Assembly (NCBI GenBank): GCA_022828595.1
Contig: JAKGHH010000002.1
Location: forward strand, 76,728,383 to 76,792,382
Origin: Nelumbo lutea
Lineage: Eukaryota > Streptophyta > Magnoliopsida > Proteales > Nelumbonaceae
Direction of reading: 5' to 3'
Length of the DNA stretch: 64,000 nucleotides
Shown: positions 33,157 to 45,300 of the stretch, piece by piece
Numbering within the stretch: the first letter of the stretch is position 1
Layout of the letters: every line of letters starts with the position of its first letter
The notes under the pieces: model-generated
The model's database searches: none
What the model saw: only the letters and a program-made list of their open reading frames with translations
Told to the model about the DNA's origin: nothing
Translations under genes and position numbers: made by a program

Positions 33157-35421
33157 TTAATTTCTGCTTGGCCTCTTTAAAGAATGTACATTTGATGTCC
33201 CCCCTTCAGCAGAGATAACATTATTGCTACTAGCATCATTTATGTGATCAAGATCTTTGCAAGGCAAGCTAGTGGTATCATTAGTTTCTACTTCCATACC
33301 CTCTGATGCAACAAATAACTGATCAAATGTCATGTGTTTTAAACATCCTGTAACCTCTTTCAAAAGCTTTTCTGCAATCTCCATAACAACTTTGTAAGTA
33401 TCCTCAGCAAGTGCAGCTTTGTTGGCTATTTGAATAAATAACCGATACATTTCTTTGTAACGTAATGTTGCCATTAAGCTTCGGTCAGAAAGTATGGTAG
33501 AGCCACAAAATGCTTCAACAGCCGTCACCTTTGCATCAATGGTCCATCTTTTCAATATATAGCATGAGGGGATTGTCTTGATACGTCTATAATCAAGTAC
33601 TTTCAATGCATGTCCACATAAGATCCCAACATGTTCAAACTTTTTGCAACTACAACTGACTGAATCATCTACCGAGTCAAAAGCAACTTTGTGTTGGTGA
33701 TTTTTTCCAGACACACTAACCACATACTCGGTCATTGTTCCAGTCACAACATGATCTTCTTCAATGCTGCAATTTAGTTGCTGCCATACTTCATTATAAA
33801 ACATGGAAAAAATAGGCGGAGTATATATTTGAGAAGCAAAATTCAATATATCCACTTGCATTATCAAGGTTGGGATGTTTTGTGTTGTTGCAAATTCAGC
33901 CTTTAACTCTTCATACCGCTTTTCAGCAATTACTCTCTCAAAATGCTGAAGGAATTCTGACAAATCATACTTAATGTGAAGATATTTCTTAAGACGATTG
34001 CTCATGCTCTCATTTCTTTGTGTAGTGCTTATGTCAGCACAAAATGTTTCCCGGCCAAACACTAGATCCCACTTATGCCTTTTGCTATACAACTTTTGCA
34101 ACCAATCATTATCTTGAATATTGTACTTGTTAATCATATTTTCCCATGCATTTTCAAATTCACTGACATCTTCATAATCATACAAGCAGCTACCAAAATC
34201 CTTAGAAAATGTCTTAAATTTTTCAAATACATCACTAAGGTGTTTTCTGGCATTCTGAAAAATATGCCAAACACATAGTTGATGATGTGATTCTGGCAAC
34301 ACTAAATTGATTGCATTCACCATAGCTGCATCATCATCAATTAGAATTGTCTTTGGTTTTTTCCCACCCATTGTTTTGACAAAAGTCTTAAACAACCACT
34401 CAAATGTATTTGGAGTTTCATCATACAACATTGCGACACCAAAAACGATTGATTGCTTATAACTATTTACCCCCACAAATAGTGCAAATGGTCGATGTTC
34501 ATTGTTTGTTCTATAAGTTGTATCAAAAAGCACAACATCACCAAAATGACCATAGTCTATTATCATTTGTGCATCTGCCCAAAATAAATTTGTGATTAGC
34601 TCAGCTTGGTCCAATTGTATTGCATAAACAAAAGATGGGTCCTTTGATTGCATGTCTTGAAAATATTGTAAAAAACCACCTGCCTCTCCTTTCTCCATAT
34701 TCCCACTCCGATACGAATGCAAGTAGTTCTTTAGATCTGAAGAAATAAATTCAACATTTTCATGCCCACAAACATTCTCAGACATCAATTCTCTTGATGC
34801 TTTTGAAGTTATCCCCGACTTATTTGTCATTTTAGTTTGAGTAGCTTGTGCCTCAAAGAGCTTTCTTTGTGATCTTAACATGTGTACTTTATCAGGAGTT
34901 GCAATAATATGGTTATGAGTCTCGTTAAAACTAACCACATGAAAGAAACCATCTTCACGAAGACTTATCTTCAACTCTGCCATACAACCACATCTTGTCT
35001 CTGGCCGACGATGCTTGGCATTGATTCTACGTTTATCTTCAGTACGCTTCCCCTCTTTAGAACAACAAAACCTTCTAAATTTCACTACACCAGTTATAGG
35101 GCATAGATTTCTATTAGACTTTCGAGTGCTGAATCCCACCTTTCCAGCATATACATTATAAAAGTCATATGCTTCCTCTTCTGTTTTGAAAACCATGCCA
35201 ACTTTTGGGGTCAACTCTTCAGGAATAAGAGCACATCTTTCTTTGAGCTTCTCTTTTATAATTGTATCTAAGCTTTGTGGATCTTCAATTCTAGACAAAT
35301 CATCAGCAATACATTTTCCTTTATCTAGCTCAATAGGCTCGGCTGGTTCGTTTTCCTTGGGTAAATTATTGGCAATACAATGTTTGTCACCATCTGGCAT
35401 AGAGTGAGGCCCAACTTCCAT
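33157..35421 (-). CDS. FAR1-RELATED SEQUENCE (FRS) family protein, 754 aa, intact
   Basis: A nuclear protein of the FHY3/FAR1 family, descended from Mutator-like (MULE) transposases. Members bind DNA and regulate transcription in light and developmental signalling. Residues ~80-172 form the FAR1 DNA-binding domain (AYDFYNVYAGKVGFS.., CGCMAEL at 144-150, ETHNH at 167-171). Residues ~290-395 form the MULE DDE-like domain: D300 in LFDTTY, IDDD at 361-364, CVWHIFQNA at 383-391, with a candidate third acidic residue in EFENAWE (421-427). C590, C592, C602 and H604 (CSC..CGH) make the SWIM zinc finger. The full length is open, so it is probably expressed. The FAR1 region starts ~75 residues after Met1, as usual. 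An acceptor lies 16 bases upstream of the ATG, so the leader is spliced (see 35438-37198). It belongs to the host gene family rather than a live MULE: no terminal repeats were seen around it. The exact orthologue is not determined. Confidence 0.93.
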   Translation of the reverse strand: MEVGPHSMPDGDKHCIANNLPKENEPAEPIELDKGKCIADDLSRIEDPQSLDTIIKEKLKERCALIPEELTPKVGMVFKTEEEAYDFYNVYAGKVGFSTRKSNRNLCPITGVVKFRRFCCSKEGKRTEDKRRINAKHRRPETRCGCMAELKISLREDGFFHVVSFNETHNHIIATPDKVHMLRSQRKLFEAQATQTKMTNKSGITSKASRELMSENVCGHENVEFISSDLKNYLHSYRSGNMEKGEAGGFLQYFQDMQSKDPSFVYAIQLDQAELITNLFWADAQMIIDYGHFGDVVLFDTTYRTNNEHRPFALFVGVNSYKQSIVFGVAMLYDETPNTFEWLFKTFVKTMGGKKPKTILIDDDAAMVNAINLVLPESHHQLCVWHIFQNARKHLSDVFEKFKTFSKDFGSCLYDYEDVSEFENAWENMINKYNIQDNDWLQKLYSKRHKWDLVFGRETFCADISTTQRNESMSNRLKKYLHIKYDLSEFLQHFERVIAEKRYEELKAEFATTQNIPTLIMQVDILNFASQIYTPPIFSMFYNEVWQQLNCSIEEDHVVTGTMTEYVVSVSGKNHQHKVAFDSVDDSVSCSCKKFEHVGILCGHALKVLDYRRIKTIPSCYILKRWTIDAKVTAVEAFCGSTILSDRSLMATLRYKEMYRLFIQIANKAALAEDTYKVVMEIAEKLLKEVTGCLKHMTFDQLFVASEGMEVETNDTTSLPCKDLDHINDASSNNVISAEGGTSNVHSLKRPSRN

Positions 35422-35437
35422 ACTCTTTTTGATTATT

Positions 35438-37198
35438 CTGTTATATACAACATAAAGTTTAAATAATTGTTAAATGGATAGAACACAGAAAGAAAGGTAA
35501 ATGCAATTTGACAACAATAAACAACAAAGTGACAATAATAAACAACAATAACATTATCACTTTTACTTGTTGGAAATTTCCATCCTTTAGACCCCCAAGA
35601 TGCAAGATATGCTTCTGGAAGCAATAAATAGGACTTCTGGTTTAGAGGATTATGGTCTTAGTATTTACTAGATCCACCATGGTTTGATTTACTTGAATGC
35701 CCGTAGATAGTAGCTTTTCTTACTAGGTACAAGAATAATATCATTTTTCATTTGCAAGATACCCTATTTAACTCACATTAACTCAACTCAACCTTGATTC
35801 CAACAATGTGAGCTTAGCTACATAAATCCTATCCAACCAATTTGCTATATCAGGATTCAAGAACCATGTTTTAGTTCAGATTGTAATACTTCTGGAGTAC
35901 CATCTGGAAGTACTCACAAATAAAAAATGCCAATTTGAATATTCATCCCCATTGAGCCACATGCCCAAAAAAATAAAAATAAATAACTAGAACCGAAATA
36001 AAAGATCACACCAGACCCTGAAGGAAATAACATCCCAGTTCAGATTTGAATATTCGATCTCCTATTTATCAATCCAATCACAGATGGACATATAAAAATG
36101 ACTCTGTAGGACAGAATACTCTGCCTTTGATGCCCAAAACATAGGAAAGTAAAAATGCCATTCCTGAATCTGTTTATGACTCTTCCTAATTCCAAACACA
36201 GGTAGGTAAGAAAGAACAGTAAAACCAAAGGTGTAGCTAAAAATCAAAGAACATGGGCCTAAGTAGAGTACCCACACGCTATAACGCAACAAAAATCAAT
36301 GCCATAAAAGAGAACAAAGAAAATCCATCTACAAATCACTATCTTAATAACATAAACAAAAAAGGGAAAAAACATCCTATTGAATATACCTAGACTAAAA
36401 CCAAACAGAAAAAAAAAAGAATCATCCTTATTTCATCAAAGACCTATGGAAGCATGTCAGCATAAAAGAAGACATATTTGACTAAATACTTTTATAAATA
36501 TTCATTAGCAATGTCGAATGAAATATTCATCCCTTAAACATGATAAGCTATCACAGAAGCAAGTCTCAACCAAAAGCTGGTAGGTTTCTCTTTTCATATG
36601 GCTGATGGCTGACCTTTCCTTTGAGGAGTACCCCCCCCCAAAAAAAAAAAAAAAAAAAAAAAAAATTGGAGAGTTAACTGAGTTGGTTAGTGATTCGTCT
36701 ACCAACCTGTTCACCGTTACAACCTGAAACTGACCCAAATATTCATCAAATTGTGCAATGTGAGCACAACACCGTTCAAATACATAGCAAAAAAGTTTTA
36801 ACGGATTAGCAAGTGGGTTGAAAGAACAATAACTCTGTTTAAAGCTCAGAGTTTTAAATAAATTTTGTCAAAATTGAGTACATGGAAGAAGGGTTTTCTA
36901 TGAAACACTCAGCTATACCGCAGGACGTTCTATCCATCAAGAGATTTCCACTTTCCACACCTGCTTACACTTATGCTTGTGACAAATGAAATACCTGGAA
37001 TGATGCCTTGGAGGAACGTTAATTACTTCTTACTAATCAATCTGCTAAAGTGCCCTCATGGTGTGATTAATGTGGAAGTTATCCATGTGCAGTTGTGCAC
37101 ATGTGATCGTAGTAATAAACTACTAAGGGAGGCCGGAAACTGGTCCTTGATGAAAACATTTCAGATATGGTGTTAATAAGAAAAAGAATAAATAATAC
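35438..37198 (-). other. inferred leader (5'UTR) intron of the FRS gene
   Basis: Donor CCGCCG|gtatta at 37199/37198; acceptor tataacag at 35438-35439, 16 bases before the ATG. The intron is 1761 bp and AT-rich, with a C8 then A-run of about 25 (36631-36665). No ORF or transposon was recognised inside. Confidence 0.55.
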
Positions 37199-37500
37199 CG
37201 GCGGCAGAGAAGTCTTCTTCCTAATCCTCGTCGGCGACAGGGAAGCTCTATCAGATCATTACAATTGCTACTCAGATTTTGGGACCTCGAGATTTGTCAA
37301 CTTCCCTATAACATGTGGCAAACCACGGAGTTCGTCGGTACTGGAGTATCGCCGGTGGAGAAGAGGCGGCGACGGCAAGGACTGTCGTCGGAAGAAAAGG
37401 GGCGGCGGTGGGGCTTTGGCAGTTTTTTTCGATTAGGGCTTCTCTGCGTTGCTTCTCTTCTTTTTGTTTTTTTCAAAAAAAAAAAAAAAAAAAAAACAAG
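37199..37500 (-). promoter_or_regulatory. inferred FRS 5'UTR exon / promoter-proximal region
   Basis: A locally GC-rich, CCG/CGG-rich stretch, unlike all flanking DNA. On the minus strand it reads like a plant 5'UTR (agaagccctaatcg, repeated ccgccg) and ends in a consensus donor at 37199. A long A/T homopolymer (37477-37498) marks its upstream edge. No clear TATA box was identified. Confidence 0.5.
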
Positions 37501-37565
37501 GAGAGTGGCCTCCGACCTCCGTTAGCCTCGCACGAGTCTGTCCCCCCCCCCATACGCAATATGCT

Positions 37566-37763
37566 CAAGGATCAAAATTTAGTCAAGACGGCCGATACGT
37601 ATCGTATCGGAGCCTTTCTAATATGCCCAGGGGTGTTTCGGGTTGACAAGTGGTTCAAAGGGTAGACCGGCTTTAAATTGGCCCCTCTTAGCCAGTTTTG
37701 AAAAAAAATACACATAAAAAATAGTACCAAATGTATCAGCCTGTATCGATATTTTGAACCTTG
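37566..37763. mobile_element. hAT-like MITE, family 2, copy B
   Basis: Ends CAAGGATCAAAATTT and, inverted, CAAGGTTCAAAATATCG. The interior shares gatacgtatcg and ttcaaagggtag with copy A. Candidate duplications aatatgct (37558-37565) and agtatgat (37764-37771) agree at six of eight bases. It lies just upstream of the FRS leader exon. Confidence 0.65.
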
Positions 37764-37877
37764 AGTATGATGACATGTCCTACAATTCCAGACTTTTCGG
37801 TATAAAGCAAATCATCTGTAGATCCTTCAATCTTCTCAATTACCGCTCTCTTAATTTGAATTCGTCCTTTTTGAAGT

Positions 37878-39124
37878 ACTAGTAAGTGTGCACGTGCTTT
37901 GCATGTAGTAATTCTAGATGATGATAATGATAACAATAATGTATCCAAAATTTTCTATAAATTTTATGTATTTTTTTTGTTTTTATATTTTATTTTTTTT
38001 ATTATTAATCGGATATTCTGCATCTGATTACATAAACACCCCATCCAAATATGTAATAATCGGATCAAATGGGGTTAAAAGTAATAGTTTAATCTTTTTG
38101 GTGTGTTTTTTTTTTTGTTCATTTATAAAAAAAATGTAAGATTTAAATAGAGGGATTTGAATGGGGTGAAAAGTAATAGTTCAATTTACGATTTAAACAT
38201 CATAAAAAAAATGGATTAAATTCAAAAATGAGTATTTTAGTAAAAAAAAAAGTTCCACAATTTTATTCATATTTTTAATAATAGTGTAAATATAGAATTA
38301 TAGATGTGTTTAATTTTTCTATAACTTTTTTTGTATTTCAGTGTGAAAATAATTTTAATATGTCACACTTACTTTTTGTTTAATATGATAAATATATGAT
38401 ATTATACATGTGCTTAATTTTTTTTTGCAAAATTTATGTTTTTTTTCTTTTTGTATTTTTATATTTTATTAACTTTTATTATTTATTTATGACATTAAAT
38501 GTTAACATGTTTGACCCAAAATTTGAACTAGTGATCTTTGCCAAACAGTAAAATTATTTCATTTTTTGTATGTTGTAAATTATGTATTTCAATTTTATTA
38601 CCAATAAAAATAATTCTTGTTTATTACACTTTTTTAATTTGATTAATAAAAATATCATAAATGTGTTTAAATTTTTCTACATTTTGTAAGGTTCTATATT
38701 TATTTCTAATTTAAAATTTTTATTACATAACTATGACTTCTTATGTTGATCGATTTAATTAGATGGTTGAATTGCTTAGCCACCACTTGAATTAAAAATT
38801 GTTTTGTTTTTGAGTTAGTTTTATATGGTTTATATTGTTAAAAAACATTAACACAGATATAATTTAATAATAGAAAATGAAAGTTAATAATTTAAGTATA
38901 AGACTCAATGAGAAGGGATTAAATGAGGTGTGAAGTAATAAATAAAGTTACATCTTCAACCCTTACCATTAGATATAGACTAAATACACAATTATGGGCA
39001 TTTTAATAGCCATTAAAGTTGTAATAAAATGGCTTTTATACCCTTTCTCAAACAAATAAGTAGAGGGTACTTTTAGTCCAAAAAAAGTTTCACATTCCAT
39101 TCTCACTTTCATATATAGTATAGA
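37878..39124 (-). mobile_element. non-autonomous Helitron
   Basis: Read on the minus strand, it starts TCTATACTATATATG (39124 down) and ends CTAGT (37882-37878). A GC-rich hairpin (gcaaagcacgtgc region) lies just inside the 3' end. This combination is diagnostic for plant Helitrons, which leave no target duplication. The interior is AT-rich with no Rep/helicase. The 3' flanking base is A rather than the expected T. Confidence 0.7.
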
Positions 39125-39219
39125 TTTCTGTTGTGGGCCTTTGAAATTATAAAACGGAGCCTAGGCCCATTGTTTTGTTCTCCTATATGGAGCCCCATTT
39201 TTTTGAACAATTGTGAAGT

Positions 39220-39600
39220 AGGCCAAGTTTTGGATAAGTTCTTATTTGAAAATTGAGTGTTTATTGAATAAGTGCTTAAAAACAAGTGTTTATTAGTGTG
39301 GTCCTAGCCCAAAATAAGTGAATAAACACTTGTTTTTAAGCACTCCCAAAAGCATTTATTTTAAACAGGGGTAGCATAGGTATTTTAAAAATGATGTGGT
39401 GGGCCAAGATAGGTCAGAAAGGAAATACGCATTTACTTCCCAAACACAAATAAGTGCTATTGGTATGGTCCCAATTCCCGACCAAAAATAAGTGCTTATT
39501 TGAATAAACACTTTTTTTTAAGCACTCCCAAAGGGACTCAATATGGAGTTTTATTGTGACCTCCCAAAAGGACAAACCAAATAACAAGCCCAAACACACC
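39220..39600. mobile_element. Harbinger-type MITE remnant with palindromes
   Basis: A perfect 23-bp inverted repeat (39272-39294 and 39321-39343), plus further aataagtgctt / aagcactcccaaa motifs at 39460-39535. The same subterminal motifs occur at both ends of the large Harbinger element (4903-11510). Precise ends are not clear. Confidence 0.5.
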
Positions 39601-39919
39601 CTAAAAAATAAATAGAAAGAAACGAGAAAAACAAAGCTTGCTGCAATATTCCAAAATCATGGAGTTCTAGTGAGACACGGGGATCTCATAGTGAGGACAG
39701 AATGGTGGCCTACTCTAACGGAAGTGAATACTTTGAGATCGAATTAGAAGTTGGAAATGAATCATTTGATTGGCCTTAGGAGATTTCATCAATAATAGAC
39801 ATGCCTTTAACAATTATATATTTCTTCTTTTTTCAGGTGGGAAGAACTGTGGATCAGCTTTCTCAAAAAGGGAGGCATGCACATAAATTTGCTAAAAAAG
39901 GAATATACAGATTTCATTA

Positions 39920-40217
39920 GGCTGCGTTTGGAATCGGTGTAAAACATCATTGGTGTAAAAGTGTGATGTGATCGGTGTAAAATTTTACGTTGATTTTATC
40001 GATATAATATTTACATCGATAATTGATGTAAAACTTTATATTTGATGAGGTTTTATATCGATTCATGATATAAAACTCCACTCCATCCAAACGCAAAATT
40101 GAAGTGGAGTGGAATTTTACGTCAATCATGGTTATACACCCCTTCCAAACGCCGACAAAATTGAACCAGCGTAAACTTTTACGTTGTTCTCGATTTACAC
40201 CGATTTCAAACACAGCC
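39920..40217. mobile_element. Tourist-like (PIF/Harbinger) MITE
   Basis: 298 bp with about 24-bp terminal inverted repeats starting GGCTGcGTTTGGAATCGGTG and differing at about two bases. TTA duplications at 39917-39919 and 40218-40220. Subterminal gtgtaaaa and cgatataa motifs are repeated in both orientations. Confidence 0.88.
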
Positions 40218-40220
40218 TTA

Positions 40221-40639
40221 GACAATCTTCTTAATTAGACAAATTAATCGGATATATATGCGCTTTGGCTTTGTCTGGTAGTGTATAATGATTTGATTAC
40301 AATATATGCTGAAACATGAGAAGAAGAAGAAGAAGAAGAGAAATAACAAGGAATCCAACAAGGGTTGTGATGTGAACCACTGATATGAATTATTGATCTA
40401 GCTCCTCCCGACCCCATCCAAAACTCCCAAGATATTTGAGAGACTGATATTTTATGCTTTTTAATGAATATATTTTTCCATGCTTGGGTGCGTAGAGGTT
40501 GAACCACCAAAGAAGTTTTTATTAGGCTCGTTTGAGTTATAAATTTGCTAAACTACATGTATTCCTCTTACAAAATTTCCTTGTGCAATACACATGAAAA
40601 TCCAATGTCCAATTAGATGACAAAAGGGATCAATTGTTT
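40221..40639. other. intergenic with (gaa)n microsatellite
   Basis: (gaa)n at 40318-40341; otherwise nothing recognisable. Confidence 0.5.
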
Positions 40640-41655
40640 TGATGGTTCTTAGGTTGAACTTATTTTGAATACTCACGTGTTTAGTATTGAACCTCATGTT
40701 CCCTTTATTTGGACTAAATTAATTTCTTTTTCAGTGAACGATGCTATTAATAGTATTTGGGCCAATCATGCCAATTATTTATCTTCTAAAGTTATAAGTC
40801 TGATTCAGAATGTGTGGAAGTTAAAAGTGCTACTCAGATTTAAATTGTTTCTCTGGAGAGTTGTTAGAGATTTTGGTTCTATGTCCTTGGTTATGTCTAA
40901 TAGAGGGTTCATGATAGATAAAAAATGTGTATCTATGAGTTCTGGCTTAAGTATAGATATTATTTTATTTTTTATGTCCTCTTTATATTCTATGGAGGAA
41001 AGAGAGATGTTTCTTACTTGGTTGGTTGTTATTAGTTACCATATTTGGCTTTTAAGGAATATTGTTATCTTTAGAGAGGAAGGAACCTGTGGATTTTCAT
41101 GTTTGAATGTGCCTTTAGTACTGACCCTGCAATAAATTGTTTCTTCTCTTCCTTTGGAAATCATCATGTTTCTTATTCTCCCAGTATACTGGCATCTGAT
41201 TCTATAGTTATTTTTTGTGATAAAAAAAGTTATTAATGATTCCTTTACTTCATTTGATCTTTTTACTTTTATTAATGTTAATGCTCATTTTTTGTTTGCT
41301 ACTATTAAGCATGCTTTTTAATTGGTTGTGGATAAATGATAGCATTCTATAGTAGTGAAGCCCAACTCTCTAGTGGTTATTTCAACTTAAAATGAAGATT
41401 CTTAATTTGTTCCTTCACTTCCTTGGCTTATAGTTTCGTGTTGGATGATGTAGAGTAAATTTTTGTTAAGTTGGACTTGTTTTTTGTTATGTTAATAGAT
41501 CCTTTAATAAGTTGACACAAGGTTTAAGCTTCTAAGACAATATTTAGGAAGAGAGGATATGGTTGGCTCCATCTTTTTTGGACTTAAATAGTTGTAATTT
41601 TCTAGTTTCTGTTTAATCTATTAGCTTTTTTCCTATCAAATAATAATAATAATAA
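40640..41655 (+). mobile_element. LINE 3' remnant (zf-RVT to tail)
   Basis: The 156-residue ORF at 40665-41135 has WKLKVLLRFKLFLWRVVRD (zf-RVT type) and SYHIWLLRNIVIFRE (the segment before RNase H). Decayed RNase H-like sequence follows, and the copy ends in (aat)n at 41640-41655. Not a host gene. Confidence 0.6.
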
Positions 41656-41712
41656 AGATAAATGTATTTATCTATATACACACAAAACAATACTCGAGCA
41701 TCAACCAACACT

Positions 41713-41960
41713 AGGCTGCATTTGGTTGCAATGCAAGATGCAAACTATGGTAGTGTAAATGACTTGGGTGCAAATTTTGATATATTTTTTGTTTTAAACT
41801 TCACCTTATTTTGTATGATTGCAGTAGAAATGAAGTAAGATAAGACCTGAAGCAGAATAAAGTGAAACCCAAAACAAAATTAAAACAGATTGCATTCTTT
41901 TCATTTGCATTCCCATGCATTTGTACTAGTGCAAATAACATTGCACTCCACCACATGCCC
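41713..41960. mobile_element. MITE, partial
   Basis: Starts ggctgcatttggttgcaatg. The right part (cctgaagcagaataaa .. tgcatttgtactagtgcaaat) closely resembles 55590-55700. Probably Harbinger-type; the right end is not resolved. Confidence 0.45.
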
Positions 41961-42282
41961 ACTTCTTCAAAATCAATATCGTCCAACATGTATCAGTACT
42001 TCAAAAGTTGGACATAAGAGATCTATTGAGAGGGAGAGGATGGAAGAGGAAAGAATCACCAAATATCCATTTATCAAATATTATAACGCATATATAACAG
42101 GTGGAACATGGCGTACATTTCAACATCCAAAAATCTCCAAATGCAAAGATTGACTCTTAGCTGTTGCTTTGTACCAGGACATAGACCTAACCCATGACCA
42201 TGAGATTAATATAGATGCTGGAATACTTGAGAAAAAAAAACTCCTCTCAACATATAAGCTTAGTGATTGGTCCAATTGGCCT

Positions 42283-42341
42283 TCATCCGAATGTTGCAAT
42301 GAGGAATGCTTTATAGATGCTCATGAATTTTGCAACAAATG
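42283..42341 (-). CDS. RFC3: RFC3 last exon
   Basis: Acceptor ctgtgcag, then FVAKFMSIYKAFLIATFG and TGA. The first two bases complete an Ala codon with the G of the previous exon. Confidence 0.9.
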
Positions 42342-45300
42342 CTGCACAGAATGAACAAATACAGTCAACAAGCAGCCAAGATGGTGAAAGAAGACATTTC
42401 AAGAATTTGCTCGCCGATTCATGCACTAATAATAGGATTTATTTCCGGAAGAGTACAATCCATTAACTCTAAAATCTCAGACGAGAGATGCAATTATAAT
42501 AATGAAAATGATGATAAAGAAGATAGATGGATTCCTAATTTTTCCACCTTCCCTTATAATATTTTGACACCACTGTCACTGAAATCTTGTCACGCAGTCA
42601 ACATGTTATGGGAACACCTGTTAGTCTGTTACTTGAAGTACATAAGTTCATGGGAGCATATGATTCTGGTGCCAAACAGGTGAGCACTGCCACTGGGTTA
42701 CCATAAACTATTTAGTAAAAGCTTGAAGTAACACTGTTATTACGTACTTGACCACACCAAAAGCCTTGAGCGTCATGCTTGTCATGCCAAGCCGTTTAAC
42801 CTTTAGGGTTGTAACCATACTTCCACAACCAATGTCTTGGTGGCTTCACTCTTCATAGCAGGTAGCTCTTTCCCTTTAGCAGCTTTCACTCTGGTTTAGA
42901 TAACCCTTTCCATGACAGCTTTCACTCTGGTTTAGATAACCCTTTCCGTGACAGCTTTCACTCTGCTATAGGTAGCCCTCTCTGTGATTTAAACTTGAGA
43001 CATGGTGGTAAGCTCTGATACCATTTGTTACGTGACCAATATGCCCAAAGCCTTAAGACTGTTGGAACGTGTCAAGCCAAGCCACTTAACCTTCAGGACT
43101 AACAACGGTGCACTACATCAGGCCAGAACAAAATGAGCTTTCTCTTGTTTTACCATATCAGACTCAGACCAAGACTAACAATTAATACTTTATTTTTGGG
43201 TTGCCTTCTTCCAAGACCCGGGATAGGACTATTATTTGGGCTATACTTTATACCACCTCTTTCTCTTTTCTTTATTTGATAAAAACCGTTCTTTGCTACT
43301 GATAAAATAAAATAATAATAATAAAGAAAGACAACTTGAGTAGTCTTCATTATCTGAAGAATGTAACGTCCATGCCTGCCATATTTAATAACCAGATAAA
43401 CTGAACAAGAATAGGTTTATTGGAGATCAAAATGTTTTTAGTTTTTACAGATGGAATTGAGAGGGATACAAATGGGGAGGTGTATGAATAATTTTTCCAT
43501 TATATTCAGGGATTTCTTTCAATTCCTTGAAGTTTGTGCAACAAAGATATTGATAACTAATCCTTCAATATACATCCATTCATGTGATCAATGAAACCAA
43601 TAAAAGAACTGCTAATCTTCTAGCATTGAAATTTATCCAAAATAATGCAAGTTCCCACCAGAAATTTTCAAATAGCTACTTGGAGGATGCTAGAGGTTGT
43701 GATTGCAAAATGTTATAAAAAAAACCTCAGCTTCATAGTTTCTTTGAGGCTATCATATCCACTACGTGTGCACAAGCATCTAGATACCATAGTCAGAAGG
43801 TTAATAAATCTGACTTGCTGACCAAAAAGAAAACATTCCTATCTGCAAAGCTTTTATTTATGATTTTCTGTTAAATTTATTACTCCATATTTTTTTCAGA
43901 TACATTTCCCAATCCAAGCCCAACCCTGACTTTCAGGTTGTACAAAAGGATTTAGTACAAGCTAGCTCAAGTTGCATTCTAAAAGTTCTTTCCATAATTC
44001 AGTTTGGGAAAAATAGATGGCTGCATATGGTATGGAAGTTTTCATGTATCTTCACAACAGCAAATAGTTCAGAGCAACAAGTACATTATGTCTATAGATG
44101 ACCAGAGCAAACTTCCCAAACATAACAGTACATAGTTTTCTTCAATTAAAAAATGGTTATTGTTGTGTAACCAAAATAAAATAGCACATTTGAATTAATT
44201 GACATAAAGGTGCTTAACGGTACCTTCAATGTGAAATATTGCCTTCTGACCCAGTCGCATTCTGTGTTCCTGGATACAACAGACAGTTGTATAGTTAGAG
44301 ATATTCCAAATTCCTTAGTCAGAGTCAGAGATAACATTATATGACTGGTTTTGTGGAGATACTAATGAAAAGCTAAGAAATTAGTCAGCATATTTGCAAA
44401 TCAAACCTACACAACATTTTTTTCCACAAATAGGAGGCTCAAGATCCAGTATTTAGATATATAACGTTCTCTATTTACATTTAAAGATGGTCCAGAATAG
44501 GTTTGTTGGATGATTGAAATACATCAAAGTTCATATTAGGAAATGTATGTAATACTGCAAACATAAAAGGAGGTCAAGAGAAGGGTTGAAAAGGAAGTAG
44601 AAGGCAAAGGCAGGGAAAGAGAGGAAGAGTAGCTTAGGTGAATCTGTTTCTGCAAGCAGGGGTTGAAGGTGTCATTCTCTTAATAGGTGGGCCATTTGAT
44701 TAATGATGTATGTTTCTGTTTTATTCATTCTAGAGTACATGAAGGGAGCATTGTAGGGTTGATTTGACCATGAGAATTATGAATTTGGTATGGGTTCAAC
44801 TATGATGCCAGAAAGACTTGATACTGGAAAAACTTACAACCAATCAACTGGCATCATAAAAGTACTAACCAATCAGGTGGATTTTCATCAAGATTCATGG
44901 GGGGTTGTGATTGGTCAATGCCTTTCTGGTATCATGTCTTTCTGGCATTATATATTTACCCATTTGGTATATGGGTGATATGTGAGGCTGTAGTTGGTAG
45001 TTCACTTCTCAATTTTCTCCTCTCATTCCTGTTCCTTTTCTTTTGCATCTCCTTTGTATTCTTGTTTCCTTTCTCTTTGCACCTGTGCATTTGGTACTCC
45101 CTTAGATCTTTAAGAAAGAAAGAAGAAAAATGAAAAAAAAAAAAAATCAAAGGTCAGAATATCAGATCCACTTGACAGAGTTGATAGGTCTGATGCACAA
45201 TGTGCAAAATAAAGGATAGATGACAAATAAATGGATGTACTAGTATATAATTACTCAAAGTAGTTAATTCTATTTTAAGACATCCCATGTTAGTATAATA

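Noticed and set aside
36631..36665. Poly(A) tail of a retrotransposed sequence in the FRS leader intron
   Set aside because: Preceded by C8 and with no transcript-like or LINE sequence beside it; treated as a homopolymer run.
40665..41135. 156-codon ORF as a possible host gene
   Set aside because: Motifs match the zf-RVT-to-RNase H region of plant LINEs and the ORF is followed by a LINE-type tail.
42330..42683. 117-codon plus-strand ORF
   Set aside because: It overlaps the antisense of the last RFC3 exon and its intron, with no recognisable domain.
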